From an uncultured Lachnospiraceae bacterium (lineage in GTDB: Bacteria > Bacillota > Clostridia > Lachnospirales > Lachnospiraceae), in assembly GCA_947626915.1 (NCBI GenBank), contig CANQUA010000028.1, positions 1-39,294 of the forward strand: DNA of 39,294 bases, in the 5' to 3' direction. The notes beneath the pieces are model-generated. The model worked only from the letters and a program-made list of their open reading frames with translations, made no database searches and had not been told where the DNA came from. Position numbers and translations under genes: made by a program. Shown in pieces: positions 32,074-38,534 of the stretch (position 1 is the stretch's first letter; every line of letters begins with the position of its first letter).

Positions 32074-33063
32074 ATGAGCGTATACGTTGTATTTGACCTG
32101 GAATGGAATCAGAGCCCGGAGGGGAAAGAACATTCCATAGCGGAATTCCCGTTTGAGATCATCGAGATTGGCGCGGTGAAGATGGATGAGGAGCTGCGGA
32201 TTATTTCCGAGTATCATCGTTTGGTGACACCGCAGGTGTATACGCAGCTGCATTATCGGATCTCGCAGGTGACTCACCTCCATATGAATGAGCTGCGGCG
32301 GGAGGGAAGCCCGTTCCCGGAGGCGGCGCGGGAGTTTTTGGAGTGGTGCGGCGCGGATGCACATTTTTGTACCTGGGGTTCCATGGATTTGACGGAACTG
32401 CAGCGGAACATGAAGTATCATGGGATGGGAAATCCGTTTCCCCAGCCGCTGCTTTATTATGATGTGCAGAAATTGTATGCGCTGCAGATCGGGGCGGGGA
32501 AAGAGAAACCATCTCTGGATCATGCGGTGGAGGAACTGGGACTTTCAGAGGACCGGCCGTTTCACAGGGCGCTGGACGACGCTTATTATACGGGAAAGGT
32601 TATGCAGGAACTGGATATGGGGACCTGGCAGCCCTTCGTATCGGTGGATTATTTCCGGCTGCCGTCCTGCGCGTCTGAGGAGATCCGTCTGACCTTTCCG
32701 ACTTATATGAAATATGTTTCGCGGGAATTTCCCTCCAAGGAGGAGGCATTGGAGGACCGGAACGTCACCGAGATGATCTGCAAGGACTGCAGGCGCATGC
32801 TCCGGAAAAAATGTCAGTGGTTTTCGACCAATTCCAGACAATGTCTGTGCCTGGCCGTGTGCCCGGAGCATGGGTTTGTCCGCGGGAAGATCCGCTTTCG
32901 CAAAACCGAGGGTGAACACGTATATGTGGTCAAAACCATGAAACCGGTGGGAGCGGAAGCGGCCGCTCAGGTGTTTGAAAAGCGGGAGGAACAGCGCAGG
33001 CGCAAACGCGAGAGGGAACATGAAAGGCGGGAGATGAAAACGAACGCCGGGCAATCCGCATAA
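32074..33063 (+). CDS. DEDDh exonuclease (KapD/ERI-1-like) with Cys-rich C-terminus
   Basis: 329 residues. Exo I VFDLEWNQSPEG, Exo II FCTWGSMDLTELQRN and Exo III FHRALDDAYYTGKV place the catalytic residues of a DEDDh 3'-5' exonuclease, closest in pattern to KapD and the ERI-1 group that trim RNA. A C-terminal region has six or seven cysteines (CKDCRRMLRKKCQWF and CLCLAVCPEHG), likely a metal-binding knuckle. It ends in a highly charged tail (KREEQRRRKREREHERREM). The ATG at 32074 is preferred because the promoter -10 sits immediately upstream; an ATG at 32047 would precede the -10. No Shine-Dalgarno sequence is visible. Confidence 0.88.
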   Translation: MSVYVVFDLEWNQSPEGKEHSIAEFPFEIIEIGAVKMDEELRIISEYHRLVTPQVYTQLHYRISQVTHLHMNELRREGSPFPEAAREFLEWCGADAHFCTWGSMDLTELQRNMKYHGMGNPFPQPLLYYDVQKLYALQIGAGKEKPSLDHAVEELGLSEDRPFHRALDDAYYTGKVMQELDMGTWQPFVSVDYFRLPSCASEEIRLTFPTYMKYVSREFPSKEEALEDRNVTEMICKDCRRMLRKKCQWFSTNSRQCLCLAVCPEHGFVRGKIRFRKTEGEHVYVVKTMKPVGAEAAAQVFEKREEQRRRKREREHERREMKTNAGQSA

Positions 33064-33080
33064 TTGTATATAAAATAATC

Positions 33081-33130
33081 GGGACGCCGCTCAATCGTCT
33101 GTTCTTGACGATTTTGAGGCGCCCCTTTCT
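33081..33130 (+). terminator. Intrinsic terminator after the exonuclease gene
   Basis: GGGACGCC...CTCAA TCGTC pairs with GACGA...TTGAG GCGCCCC through a TGTTCTT loop, with small bulges. A CCCCTTTCTGCTTTT tail follows. It lies 18 nt after the stop codon. Confidence 0.65.
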
Positions 33131-33164
33131 GCTTTTATACAAAAAGCCATGGTTCAGCAGTGAC

Positions 33165-33223
33165 ATGCCCCCTCCTGAGCAGACAAGTGAAAGAATAAAA
33201 ACTTGCAGCCTGGGAGGGGGCAT
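33165..33223. promoter_or_regulatory. Unassigned long hairpin between converging genes
   Basis: ATGCCCCCTCC (33165-33175) pairs perfectly with GGAGGGGGCAT (33213-33223). Inside, CAAGT pairs with ACTTG around an A-rich loop. There is no U-tract on either strand, so it is not an obvious terminator. It could be a structured RNA or a mobile palindromic element. Confidence 0.55.
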
Positions 33224-33266
33224 TCATTATGGCATGATGATTCATCTGTTTTGCGGCGGCCCCGTA

Positions 33267-34805
33267 TCAGCGGTCCGAATAGGTTCTCCGCCTGCGGCGC
33301 CGGGCGCCGCGTCTGGCCGGAGCATTTCCCCGGGGCCGGCGTCTGGTGCGGTCTTCCTGCATTTCCCTGCGGCGGCGCTCCATCTGAAGGTCGAATTCCA
33401 GAGAAGCGGCGCCGGTTCCCAGGCGTTCCATACGCTTCTGACGCCGTATCCTGCGGGCTTCCGCCTCTTTTTTTCTCCGATAGGCCATGTATGCGGTTAC
33501 GATCGCAGCTGCCGCAGTCACGGCGGCCAGTATTCCCAGAATTTTCCATACGAAAGAAGGAACGCGGATCCGTTCAAGCTCCTGCGGCTCGGAAGCGGCG
33601 GCGCTTTCTTCCGTACTGCTTTCATCTGCCGCTGTAATGTCCGCAATCTGCTGAAGCAGGGCCGCGGGCATGGCGGCGGTGACGGATTCCAGCGTGTCAA
33701 GGGTCAGATACGCGAATCCTGCATTGCGGCCGCCCCAGCTGTAATCCACCCGGGCGATGGCCCCGGCGGGAGCGTTGTCCGGCAGGTCGTAATTCAGATG
33801 GGAAGAAACCGTTGAAAAATCGCCGGAAACCGGCAGCGTCAGCATACCTTCCGGGTCCAGCTGCAGCCGCGACAGCTCCGAGGTCGGCAGTCCGGCGATG
33901 GTCATATCATTTTCTATGGACGTATAGGTATGGTCGAATTCCGCGGCGGCCAGATTCTTAAAATTGTTAAAGCCGAAATCCAGCAGCTTTTTGGTGTCCC
34001 GATAATGGGACTGGCGGCCGTTCAGGACCACCGCGATCAGCGTCATATTTCCCCGTCTGGCGAACGTCACCAGGGTATTTCCGGCCAGGGTGGTATAGCC
34101 GGTCTTGCCGCCGAAACACCCTTCGTAGTATTCCGCCAGATTCTTCTTGAACATACGGTGCCCCGGATAGATCCGCAGGCCGTCAGGATTGCGCTTGGTG
34201 GGCGGCAGATCATAGTAAAGTTTGGAATCGATCTCCACGAAGACCGGGTTTTGCAGAGCCGCCTGCGAGATCAGCGCCATGTCGTAGGCCGATGTGTAGT
34301 GCTCTTCGTTATTCAGGCCGCTGGGATTGGCGAAATGGGAGTCCGCACAGCCCAGGGAAGCCGCCTTTTGGTTCATCAGTACGGCGAAATCATCGATGCT
34401 GCCCGCCACATGTTCCGCCAGGGCGTTGGCGACCTCGTTGGCGGATTTGAGCAGCAGGGCGTAGAGGCAGTCCTGGACGCTTAAGGTGTCGCCCACGTCC
34501 ATGCCCGCGCTGGTGCTGCCCGACTCTACGTTGTAGATCGCGTCGTGAGAAAATGTGACGGTCTCGTCCAGATTGCAGGTTTCCAACACAATGAGAGCCG
34601 TCAGAATCTTGGTGATGCTGGCGGGATAGAAGGTCTCATGAATATTTTTTCCGGAAAGAATCGTGCCGGTGGACGCTTCCATCACAATGCCGCCCTCGGC
34701 TTCGATGTTTATGTCGTCCGGCCACACGTCCTCCGCCCGCGCATTCATGGCGGGGCCTGTAAACAGCAGGACGAAAGACAGCAAAAACGAAAAGAGTTTC
34801 TTCAT
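33267..34805 (-). CDS. D-alanyl-D-alanine carboxypeptidase (PBP5-type)
   Basis: 512 residues, longer than usual (about 400). A signal peptide covers residues 1-25. The serine peptidase S11 motifs are S63-ITK66 (catalytic Ser and Lys), S121-AN123 and K234-TG236. It trims the terminal D-Ala from peptidoglycan pentapeptides outside the membrane. After the S11 C-terminal domain comes a Ser/Glu-rich linker, a single membrane helix (about residues 418-441) and a very basic cytoplasmic tail rich in Arg/Lys to the end (RRGARRRRRRTYSDR). The helix and tail replace the usual amphipathic anchor. It lies 28 nt downstream of the DUF1461 gene. Confidence 0.94.
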   Translation of the reverse strand: MKKLFSFLLSFVLLFTGPAMNARAEDVWPDDINIEAEGGIVMEASTGTILSGKNIHETFYPASITKILTALIVLETCNLDETVTFSHDAIYNVESGSTSAGMDVGDTLSVQDCLYALLLKSANEVANALAEHVAGSIDDFAVLMNQKAASLGCADSHFANPSGLNNEEHYTSAYDMALISQAALQNPVFVEIDSKLYYDLPPTKRNPDGLRIYPGHRMFKKNLAEYYEGCFGGKTGYTTLAGNTLVTFARRGNMTLIAVVLNGRQSHYRDTKKLLDFGFNNFKNLAAAEFDHTYTSIENDMTIAGLPTSELSRLQLDPEGMLTLPVSGDFSTVSSHLNYDLPDNAPAGAIARVDYSWGGRNAGFAYLTLDTLESVTAAMPAALLQQIADITAADESSTEESAAASEPQELERIRVPSFVWKILGILAAVTAAAAIVTAYMAYRRKKEAEARRIRRQKRMERLGTGAASLEFDLQMERRRREMQEDRTRRRPRGNAPARRGARRRRRRTYSDR

Positions 34806-34833
34806 ATTAATAATACTCCCGGGCGCGGGTGCG

Positions 34834-35529
34834 TCAGCTTTTCTGTTTGCGGCGGTCCCGCAGGATCAGACCCAGGCAGACCGCGAATACGACGGCAACG
34901 CTGATGCCGAAAATCACCGCGATCCGTGCGGCGGTATCCATGAAAAACGGTTCCGGCACGATATTGATCAGCAGGTCCGTCCGCGGGTCCAGGATACACA
35001 GATCATTACGAAAGAAAATATGGTGGAAAATCACGAAATATTTCGTGAAATTCGTAGAAATAATGACCGCCAGCAGGCAGATCACCGCAAAAAACAGCCC
35101 CATACCGGCACAAACGGCGCGGGGCAGGACGCGGCGCACGGGCGCTTTCAGAAACAGCAGTCCCGCCAGGCATAAAACCGCTCCGACAGCGGCCCATATG
35201 CGCAGGCGCAGTCCGCCGATGAACAGGCCGCGCACATCCTCCATATGAGCGATCTCGCGATCGTTGAAAAATTCGCGGGGCTGCCCGTCTACGATGGTAG
35301 GGACATGCAGATCCTCACGGTTCCCGCGCAGATACGCCATCATTTCCCGCGTCACGTCCAGCAGGCCTTCCATTTCCATGTGAACGTCGTCAAGAACGTG
35401 GTATTTTGTGTATTCTTTCTCATAATATCCCGGCGTCCAGTACGCGACCGCCTCCACCGAAGTGAGCAGCAGTACGATCATCAGGCAGAACGCGAATAAA
35501 ACTCCCAGTACATAGTGAACGGCTTTCAT
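34834..35529 (-). CDS. TIGR01906/DUF1461 family membrane protein
   Basis: 231 residues with about four membrane helices: residues 4-24, about 110-130, about 140-160 and about 205-225. Family features are the long extracellular loop after helix 1 with YWTPGYYEKEYTKYHV and DVTREMMAYLRGNREDL, then EFFNDREIAHMEDVRGLF. The function is unknown; it is common in Lachnospiraceae and related Firmicutes. The start at 35529 has GAGGGTG upstream. It heads a two-gene operon with the carboxypeptidase, suggesting a cell-envelope role. Confidence 0.85.
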   Translation of the reverse strand: MKAVHYVLGVLFAFCLMIVLLLTSVEAVAYWTPGYYEKEYTKYHVLDDVHMEMEGLLDVTREMMAYLRGNREDLHVPTIVDGQPREFFNDREIAHMEDVRGLFIGGLRLRIWAAVGAVLCLAGLLFLKAPVRRVLPRAVCAGMGLFFAVICLLAVIISTNFTKYFVIFHHIFFRNDLCILDPRTDLLINIVPEPFFMDTAARIAVIFGISVAVVFAVCLGLILRDRRKQKS

Positions 35530-35568
35530 ATAACACCCTCGGTTCTTCTGCGATATGCAGATATCCTT

Positions 35569-35597
35569 ATATTGAACTAAAATGAAGAGAATGTCAA
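35569..35597 (-). promoter_or_regulatory. Promoter of the DUF1461-carboxypeptidase operon
   Basis: On the minus strand TTGACA (35592-35597) and CAATAT (35569-35574) are 17 nt apart. The -35 is perfect; the -10 is weaker. Predicted start of transcription is about 30 nt before the DUF1461 start codon. Confidence 0.5.
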
Positions 35598-35855
35598 GCT
35601 GCAATTTCATCTGCCTGTTTGCCTTGCGCGCGGGGGGAAAACGCCGGCGGTTCCGGCGAAGCGCGTTCCGGTCCGGGCACCGGCAGCGGTTTTGTCCTTT
35701 GAAATAGGCAGGATTCGTATTGCAGAAAAACGAATACGGCACGATACGGAGAAAATGATACTACGCATAAGCCGGATGGGGCGCCGGAGCATATGTCCGG
35801 TTTTCCCATCCGGCGATAATAGATCGGCCCGCCTGTATTTGTGCGTTCCGCAGGA

Positions 35856-36779
35856 TCAGTCGTGCGTCAGGTATTGCTTCGATACGTACGCCTGGGTACC
35901 GTTGTAATTGATGATCGCCCAGCTTTCGTCGTAATCGCCCAGATATTCTACAACCGTATCCGGATCAAGCACGCCCAGGCGGGTACTGTTGGTACTGGGT
36001 TCCGGGCGGACGTTCAGATGGGTCGTGGTCTTGTAAACGGGCGCCGGCGTCGTATCCGGCATCGTTTCCGCGGCAACCCCGGTCGTTTCTTCCGGAGTCT
36101 GCGTCGGTTCATCGGCAGACGAAGACTCATTGGCATTGGTAGTTGCGGCGGAGGTCGATTCCTGCGTCTCTGAGTCGTCCGAGCGGAACATCCGCGCCAC
36201 GCCAAAAATCAGTATGATCGCGAATACAATGATCAAAATACGCAGCAGGTCCGTGCTGGTAAACGGGAAGCCGCTCTGGTTGGAACGTCTGCGGCTTCTG
36301 GAGGCGCCGGAATTGCCGTTTCCTGCAGAAGAACGAGGCATGCCGCTGCTGCGTGACGGCTGTGCGCCGCTGCGCTGCTGCACCGGCGGCTGCTGGGAAG
36401 AGCGCCTTCCGTCGTTCATGTAATCTTTTGAAAACGTGACAATTTCATGTGAAAGGAGATGGTAAGCCTGGTTCGCGTCGTAAGCGTTTTCATTTCCGTC
36501 ATGAACGGCCTTATTGCCCAACATGCGGATCTTGTGATAATGTTCACAGGTGGTTTTGCTGATCCACCGGCCGCTGTAAAGTTCGTCGATCAGCGACGCC
36601 ATATCCTGATTCGTGTTCTGCGTCGTGATCAGAGCTTTGTCGCACAGATCATGCACCATATATTCCAGCGTCTGACGGCATTTGACCATAGACAGATTAT
36701 ATCGTTTCTGTTCGATCAGGATCTGCACATCTTTGATACCCTGGCGAATCTTTTCCCAATTATTTCCCGAAACTGGCAT
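35856..36779 (-). CDS. Membrane protein with DUF4145-like N-terminus and SH3 domain
   Basis: 307 residues. Residues 1-115 are an alpha-helical domain (NWEKIRQGIKDVQILIEQKRYNLSMVKCRQTLEYMVHDLCD...GNKAVHDGNENAYDANQAY) similar to DUF4145/HEPN-like proteins. A polar Ser/Gln/Arg-rich linker follows, then one membrane helix (about 178-198), an extracellular Thr/Ser/Glu-rich linker and a C-terminal bacterial SH3 domain (HLNVRPEPSTNSTRLGVL...AYVSKQYL). The SH3 domain probably binds peptidoglycan. The ATG at 36779 is chosen because AGGAGG lies 6 nt upstream. The cytoplasmic helical head plus cell-wall tail suggests a sensor or tether. Function unknown. Confidence 0.85.
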   Translation of the reverse strand: MPVSGNNWEKIRQGIKDVQILIEQKRYNLSMVKCRQTLEYMVHDLCDKALITTQNTNQDMASLIDELYSGRWISKTTCEHYHKIRMLGNKAVHDGNENAYDANQAYHLLSHEIVTFSKDYMNDGRRSSQQPPVQQRSGAQPSRSSGMPRSSAGNGNSGASRSRRRSNQSGFPFTSTDLLRILIIVFAIILIFGVARMFRSDDSETQESTSAATTNANESSSADEPTQTPEETTGVAAETMPDTTPAPVYKTTTHLNVRPEPSTNSTRLGVLDPDTVVEYLGDYDESWAIINYNGTQAYVSKQYLTHD

Positions 36780-36814
36780 AAGCATCCTCCTTTTCGCCTG
36801 TCCGCAATACACAG

Positions 36815-36844
36815 ATTATATCTTATTATACTCTCTTTCGACAA
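36815..36844 (-). promoter_or_regulatory. Promoter of the SH3 membrane protein gene
   Basis: On the minus strand TTGTCG (36839-36844) and TATAAT (36815-36820) are 18 nt apart. A second TATAAT (36825-36830) lies within the spacer. Confidence 0.6.
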
Positions 36845-36904
36845 TTTATGCACTAAAAATTTTTAAATGAAAGAGATTTTTATGAAATGTGTCGAAAAAA
36901 TCAG

Positions 36905-36933
36905 TTGAAAACAGGGCATTATGATGATAAAAT
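36905..36933 (+). promoter_or_regulatory. Promoter of trmB
   Basis: TTGAAA (36905-36910) and TAAAAT (36928-36933) are 17 nt apart, with TG one base before the -10. Transcription should start about 27 nt upstream of the trmB start. Confidence 0.65.
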
Positions 36934-36966
36934 GGGTGGGCACGGAGAGAACGGAGGGCGTTTGCG

Positions 36967-37614
36967 ATGAGGTTACGCCATATAATGGGCGCGGAACAGA
37001 AAATAGAGGAAAGCGGGTATGTGATAAAGGCCCCGCAGGAGTACCGGGGACGCTGGGCGGAGCTGTTCGGCAACGGGAATCCGATCCGCCTGGAGATCGG
37101 CATGGGCAAAGGGAGATTTCTCATGGAACAGGCGCAGGCCCATCCGCGGATCAATTTTGTGGGCGTGGAGATTTACTCTTCTGTCCTTTTAAAAGCGGTG
37201 CAGAAGCAGGAGGAGCTCCGGCTGGCGAATGTGCGGTTCCTTTGTATGGACGCATTGGGACTGGCGGACTGTTTTGCCCAGGGAGAAATAGAACGGATCT
37301 ATCTGAATTTTTCTGATCCCTGGCCCAAAGACCGCCATGCCAAGCGGCGGCTGACTTCGCCGAGATTTTTGAAGGTGTATGAAAATATCCTGACAGAAGG
37401 CGGCATGGTGGAATTTAAAACAGACAATCGGCCGTTGTTTGAATATTCCCTGGAATCTCTGCCCGCATCCGGCTGGGAGATCCTTGCGCAGACCCCGGAT
37501 CTGCATCACAGTTCCCTGGCGGAAGGAAATGTAATGACGGAATACGAGGAAAAATTTGCATCTGAAGGAAAACCGATCTGCAAACTGGTTGCAACAAAGC
37601 GGAGATTGGAGTAA
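36967..37614 (+). CDS. trmB: tRNA (guanine-N7)-methyltransferase TrmB
   Basis: 215 residues, family length. SAM-binding and catalytic motifs are IRLEIGMGKGRFLMEQA, NFVGVEIYSSVLLKAVQK and LNFSDPWPKDRHAKRRLTSPRFL, followed by the typical C-terminal TEYEEKFASEGKPICKL. It methylates G46 in the variable loop of tRNAs. GGAGGG lies 7-8 nt upstream of the start. It is followed by a small gene and trxA on the same strand and likely the same transcript. Confidence 0.97.
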   Translation: MRLRHIMGAEQKIEESGYVIKAPQEYRGRWAELFGNGNPIRLEIGMGKGRFLMEQAQAHPRINFVGVEIYSSVLLKAVQKQEELRLANVRFLCMDALGLADCFAQGEIERIYLNFSDPWPKDRHAKRRLTSPRFLKVYENILTEGGMVEFKTDNRPLFEYSLESLPASGWEILAQTPDLHHSSLAEGNVMTEYEEKFASEGKPICKLVATKRRLE

Positions 37615-37646
37615 AATATAGAAAAGTGGAAAAACTGGTGATATAG

Positions 37647-37796
37647 ATGGCGATGCACGAAACGATCGTCAGGAAGCTGCAGCAGGCCACTTGTGACAAA
37701 CCGGATCTGAACAGGCGCGTCCTGAAGCTTCAGAAAGCGTTCAAAGAAGTGGAAAAGACCCTGAGCGGAGCCGATTCGTCACGTAAAAAGAAATAA
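37647..37796 (+). CDS. 49-residue basic protein between trmB and trxA
   Basis: ATG at 37647 opens a 49-codon frame to TAA at 37794. The peptide is MAMHETIVRKLQQATCDKPD, then LNRRVLKLQKAFKEVEKTLSG, and ends in SSRKKK. It is a heptad-like alpha-helical pattern, probably a small coiled coil. No membrane segment. It lies 32 nt after trmB and 23 nt before trxA. A weak GGTG site precedes it; a second ATG two codons in is possible. I do not recognise a function; the protein-like pattern and packing support it as a real gene. Confidence 0.65.
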   Translation: MAMHETIVRKLQQATCDKPDLNRRVLKLQKAFKEVEKTLSGADSSRKKK

Positions 37797-37819
37797 TATA
37801 CGATGAGGAGGAATGAATC

Positions 37820-38137
37820 ATGGCAGTAGTATTGACAGGCGATAATTTTGAAAAGGAAGTTTATGAGGCGGATATGCCGGTTCTGGTGGATTTCTACGCG
37901 GACTGGTGCGGGCCCTGCAAGGCCATGGGGCCGGTGGTAGAAGTGCTGGCCGGCGAATATGAGGGCAAGGTGAAAGTAGGCAAGATCAACATAGACAATT
38001 ACCCGGATATCGCGATGCAATACGGCGTCAGGTCCATTCCTACGTTCATGGTTTTTAAGGGCCGGGAAGTGCAGAAAAAGCTGATCGGCACGCAGGATAA
38101 AAAAGTTTTGGCCGGCGTTCTGGATGAGGCGCTGTAA
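37820..38137 (+). CDS. trxA: Thioredoxin
   Basis: 105 residues, thioredoxin length. The active site is DFYADWCGPCKAMGP, with Cys30 and Cys33, and the cis-proline loop reads VRSIPTFMVFKGRE. It reduces protein disulphides in the cytoplasm, including possibly the CEAC tail of the class I ribonucleotide reductase encoded upstream. GAGGAGG lies just before the start. A stem-loop at 38170-38193 follows. Thioredoxin reductase is not in the window. Confidence 0.97.
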   Translation: MAVVLTGDNFEKEVYEADMPVLVDFYADWCGPCKAMGPVVEVLAGEYEGKVKVGKINIDNYPDIAMQYGVRSIPTFMVFKGREVQKKLIGTQDKKVLAGVLDEAL

Positions 38138-38169
38138 AAATTCAAAAAATCTTAAAAAAATAGCAAAAA

Positions 38170-38193
38170 AGGGGTTGACTTTTGTCAACCCCT
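38170..38193 (-). terminator. Minus-strand intrinsic terminator overlapping a plus-strand promoter
   Basis: AGGGGTTGAC (38170-38179) pairs perfectly with GTCAACCCCT (38184-38193) around TTTT. On the minus strand the stem is followed by TTTTTTGCTATTTTTTT, a strong U-tract, while on the plus strand it is not. The left arm contains the TTGACT of the tRNA promoter. It should stop transcription coming from the Rpn-family gene through the tRNA. Confidence 0.7.
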
Positions 38194-38203
38194 GCGCTAA
38201 TAT
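38175..38203 (+). promoter_or_regulatory. Promoter of tRNA-Lys
   Basis: TTGACT (38175-38180) and TAATAT (38198-38203) are 17 nt apart. Transcription should start near 38210, about 56 nt before the mature tRNA. Confidence 0.6.
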
Positions 38204-38265
38204 AATTGAGTGTTCCGGGAGCGGCCTGCCAGACAGCGCCGGCGATGGATTTTACTTATGAATAT

Positions 38266-38338
38266 GCGCCCTTAGCTCAGTTGGTAGAGCAGTAGACTCT
38301 TAATCTATTTGTCCAGGGTTCGAGTCCCTGAGGGCGCA
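38266..38338 (+). tRNA. tRNA-Lys (anticodon CTT)
   Basis: 73 nt. The acceptor stem is GCGCCCT/AGGGCGC with discriminator A. The D-arm is GCTC-AGTTGGTA-GAGC, the anticodon stem GTAGA/TCTAT with loop CTCTTAA (anticodon CTT), and the T-arm CAGGG-TTCGAGT-CCCTG. No CCA is encoded. It reads AAG codons. It stands alone between its own promoter and a terminator. Confidence 0.97.
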
Positions 38339-38342
38339 CTGA

Positions 38343-38386
38343 AAGTACTGGTTTTGCGGAATTGCCGCGGGGCCGGTGCTTTTTTT
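38343..38386 (+). terminator. Intrinsic terminator after tRNA-Lys
   Basis: AAGTACTGG (38343-38351) pairs with CCGGTGCTT (38373-38381) using two G-U pairs, with an inner GCGG/CCGC stem. Seven T follow (38380-38386). It lies 5 nt after the tRNA. Confidence 0.75.
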
Positions 38387-38534
38387 ATGATAGAGAAATG
38401 GCTTAAATGTGTGGTTTTCCGGGGAAAAGGAACTGCCGGACGCGTCTTTCCGAAGCGCCCGGCATGGCATAACATTACATTTTTGGCTGAAATCGTCTTC
38501 CTTGGCGTTAATCTTGACAGCAGGCGGTCAGCCA

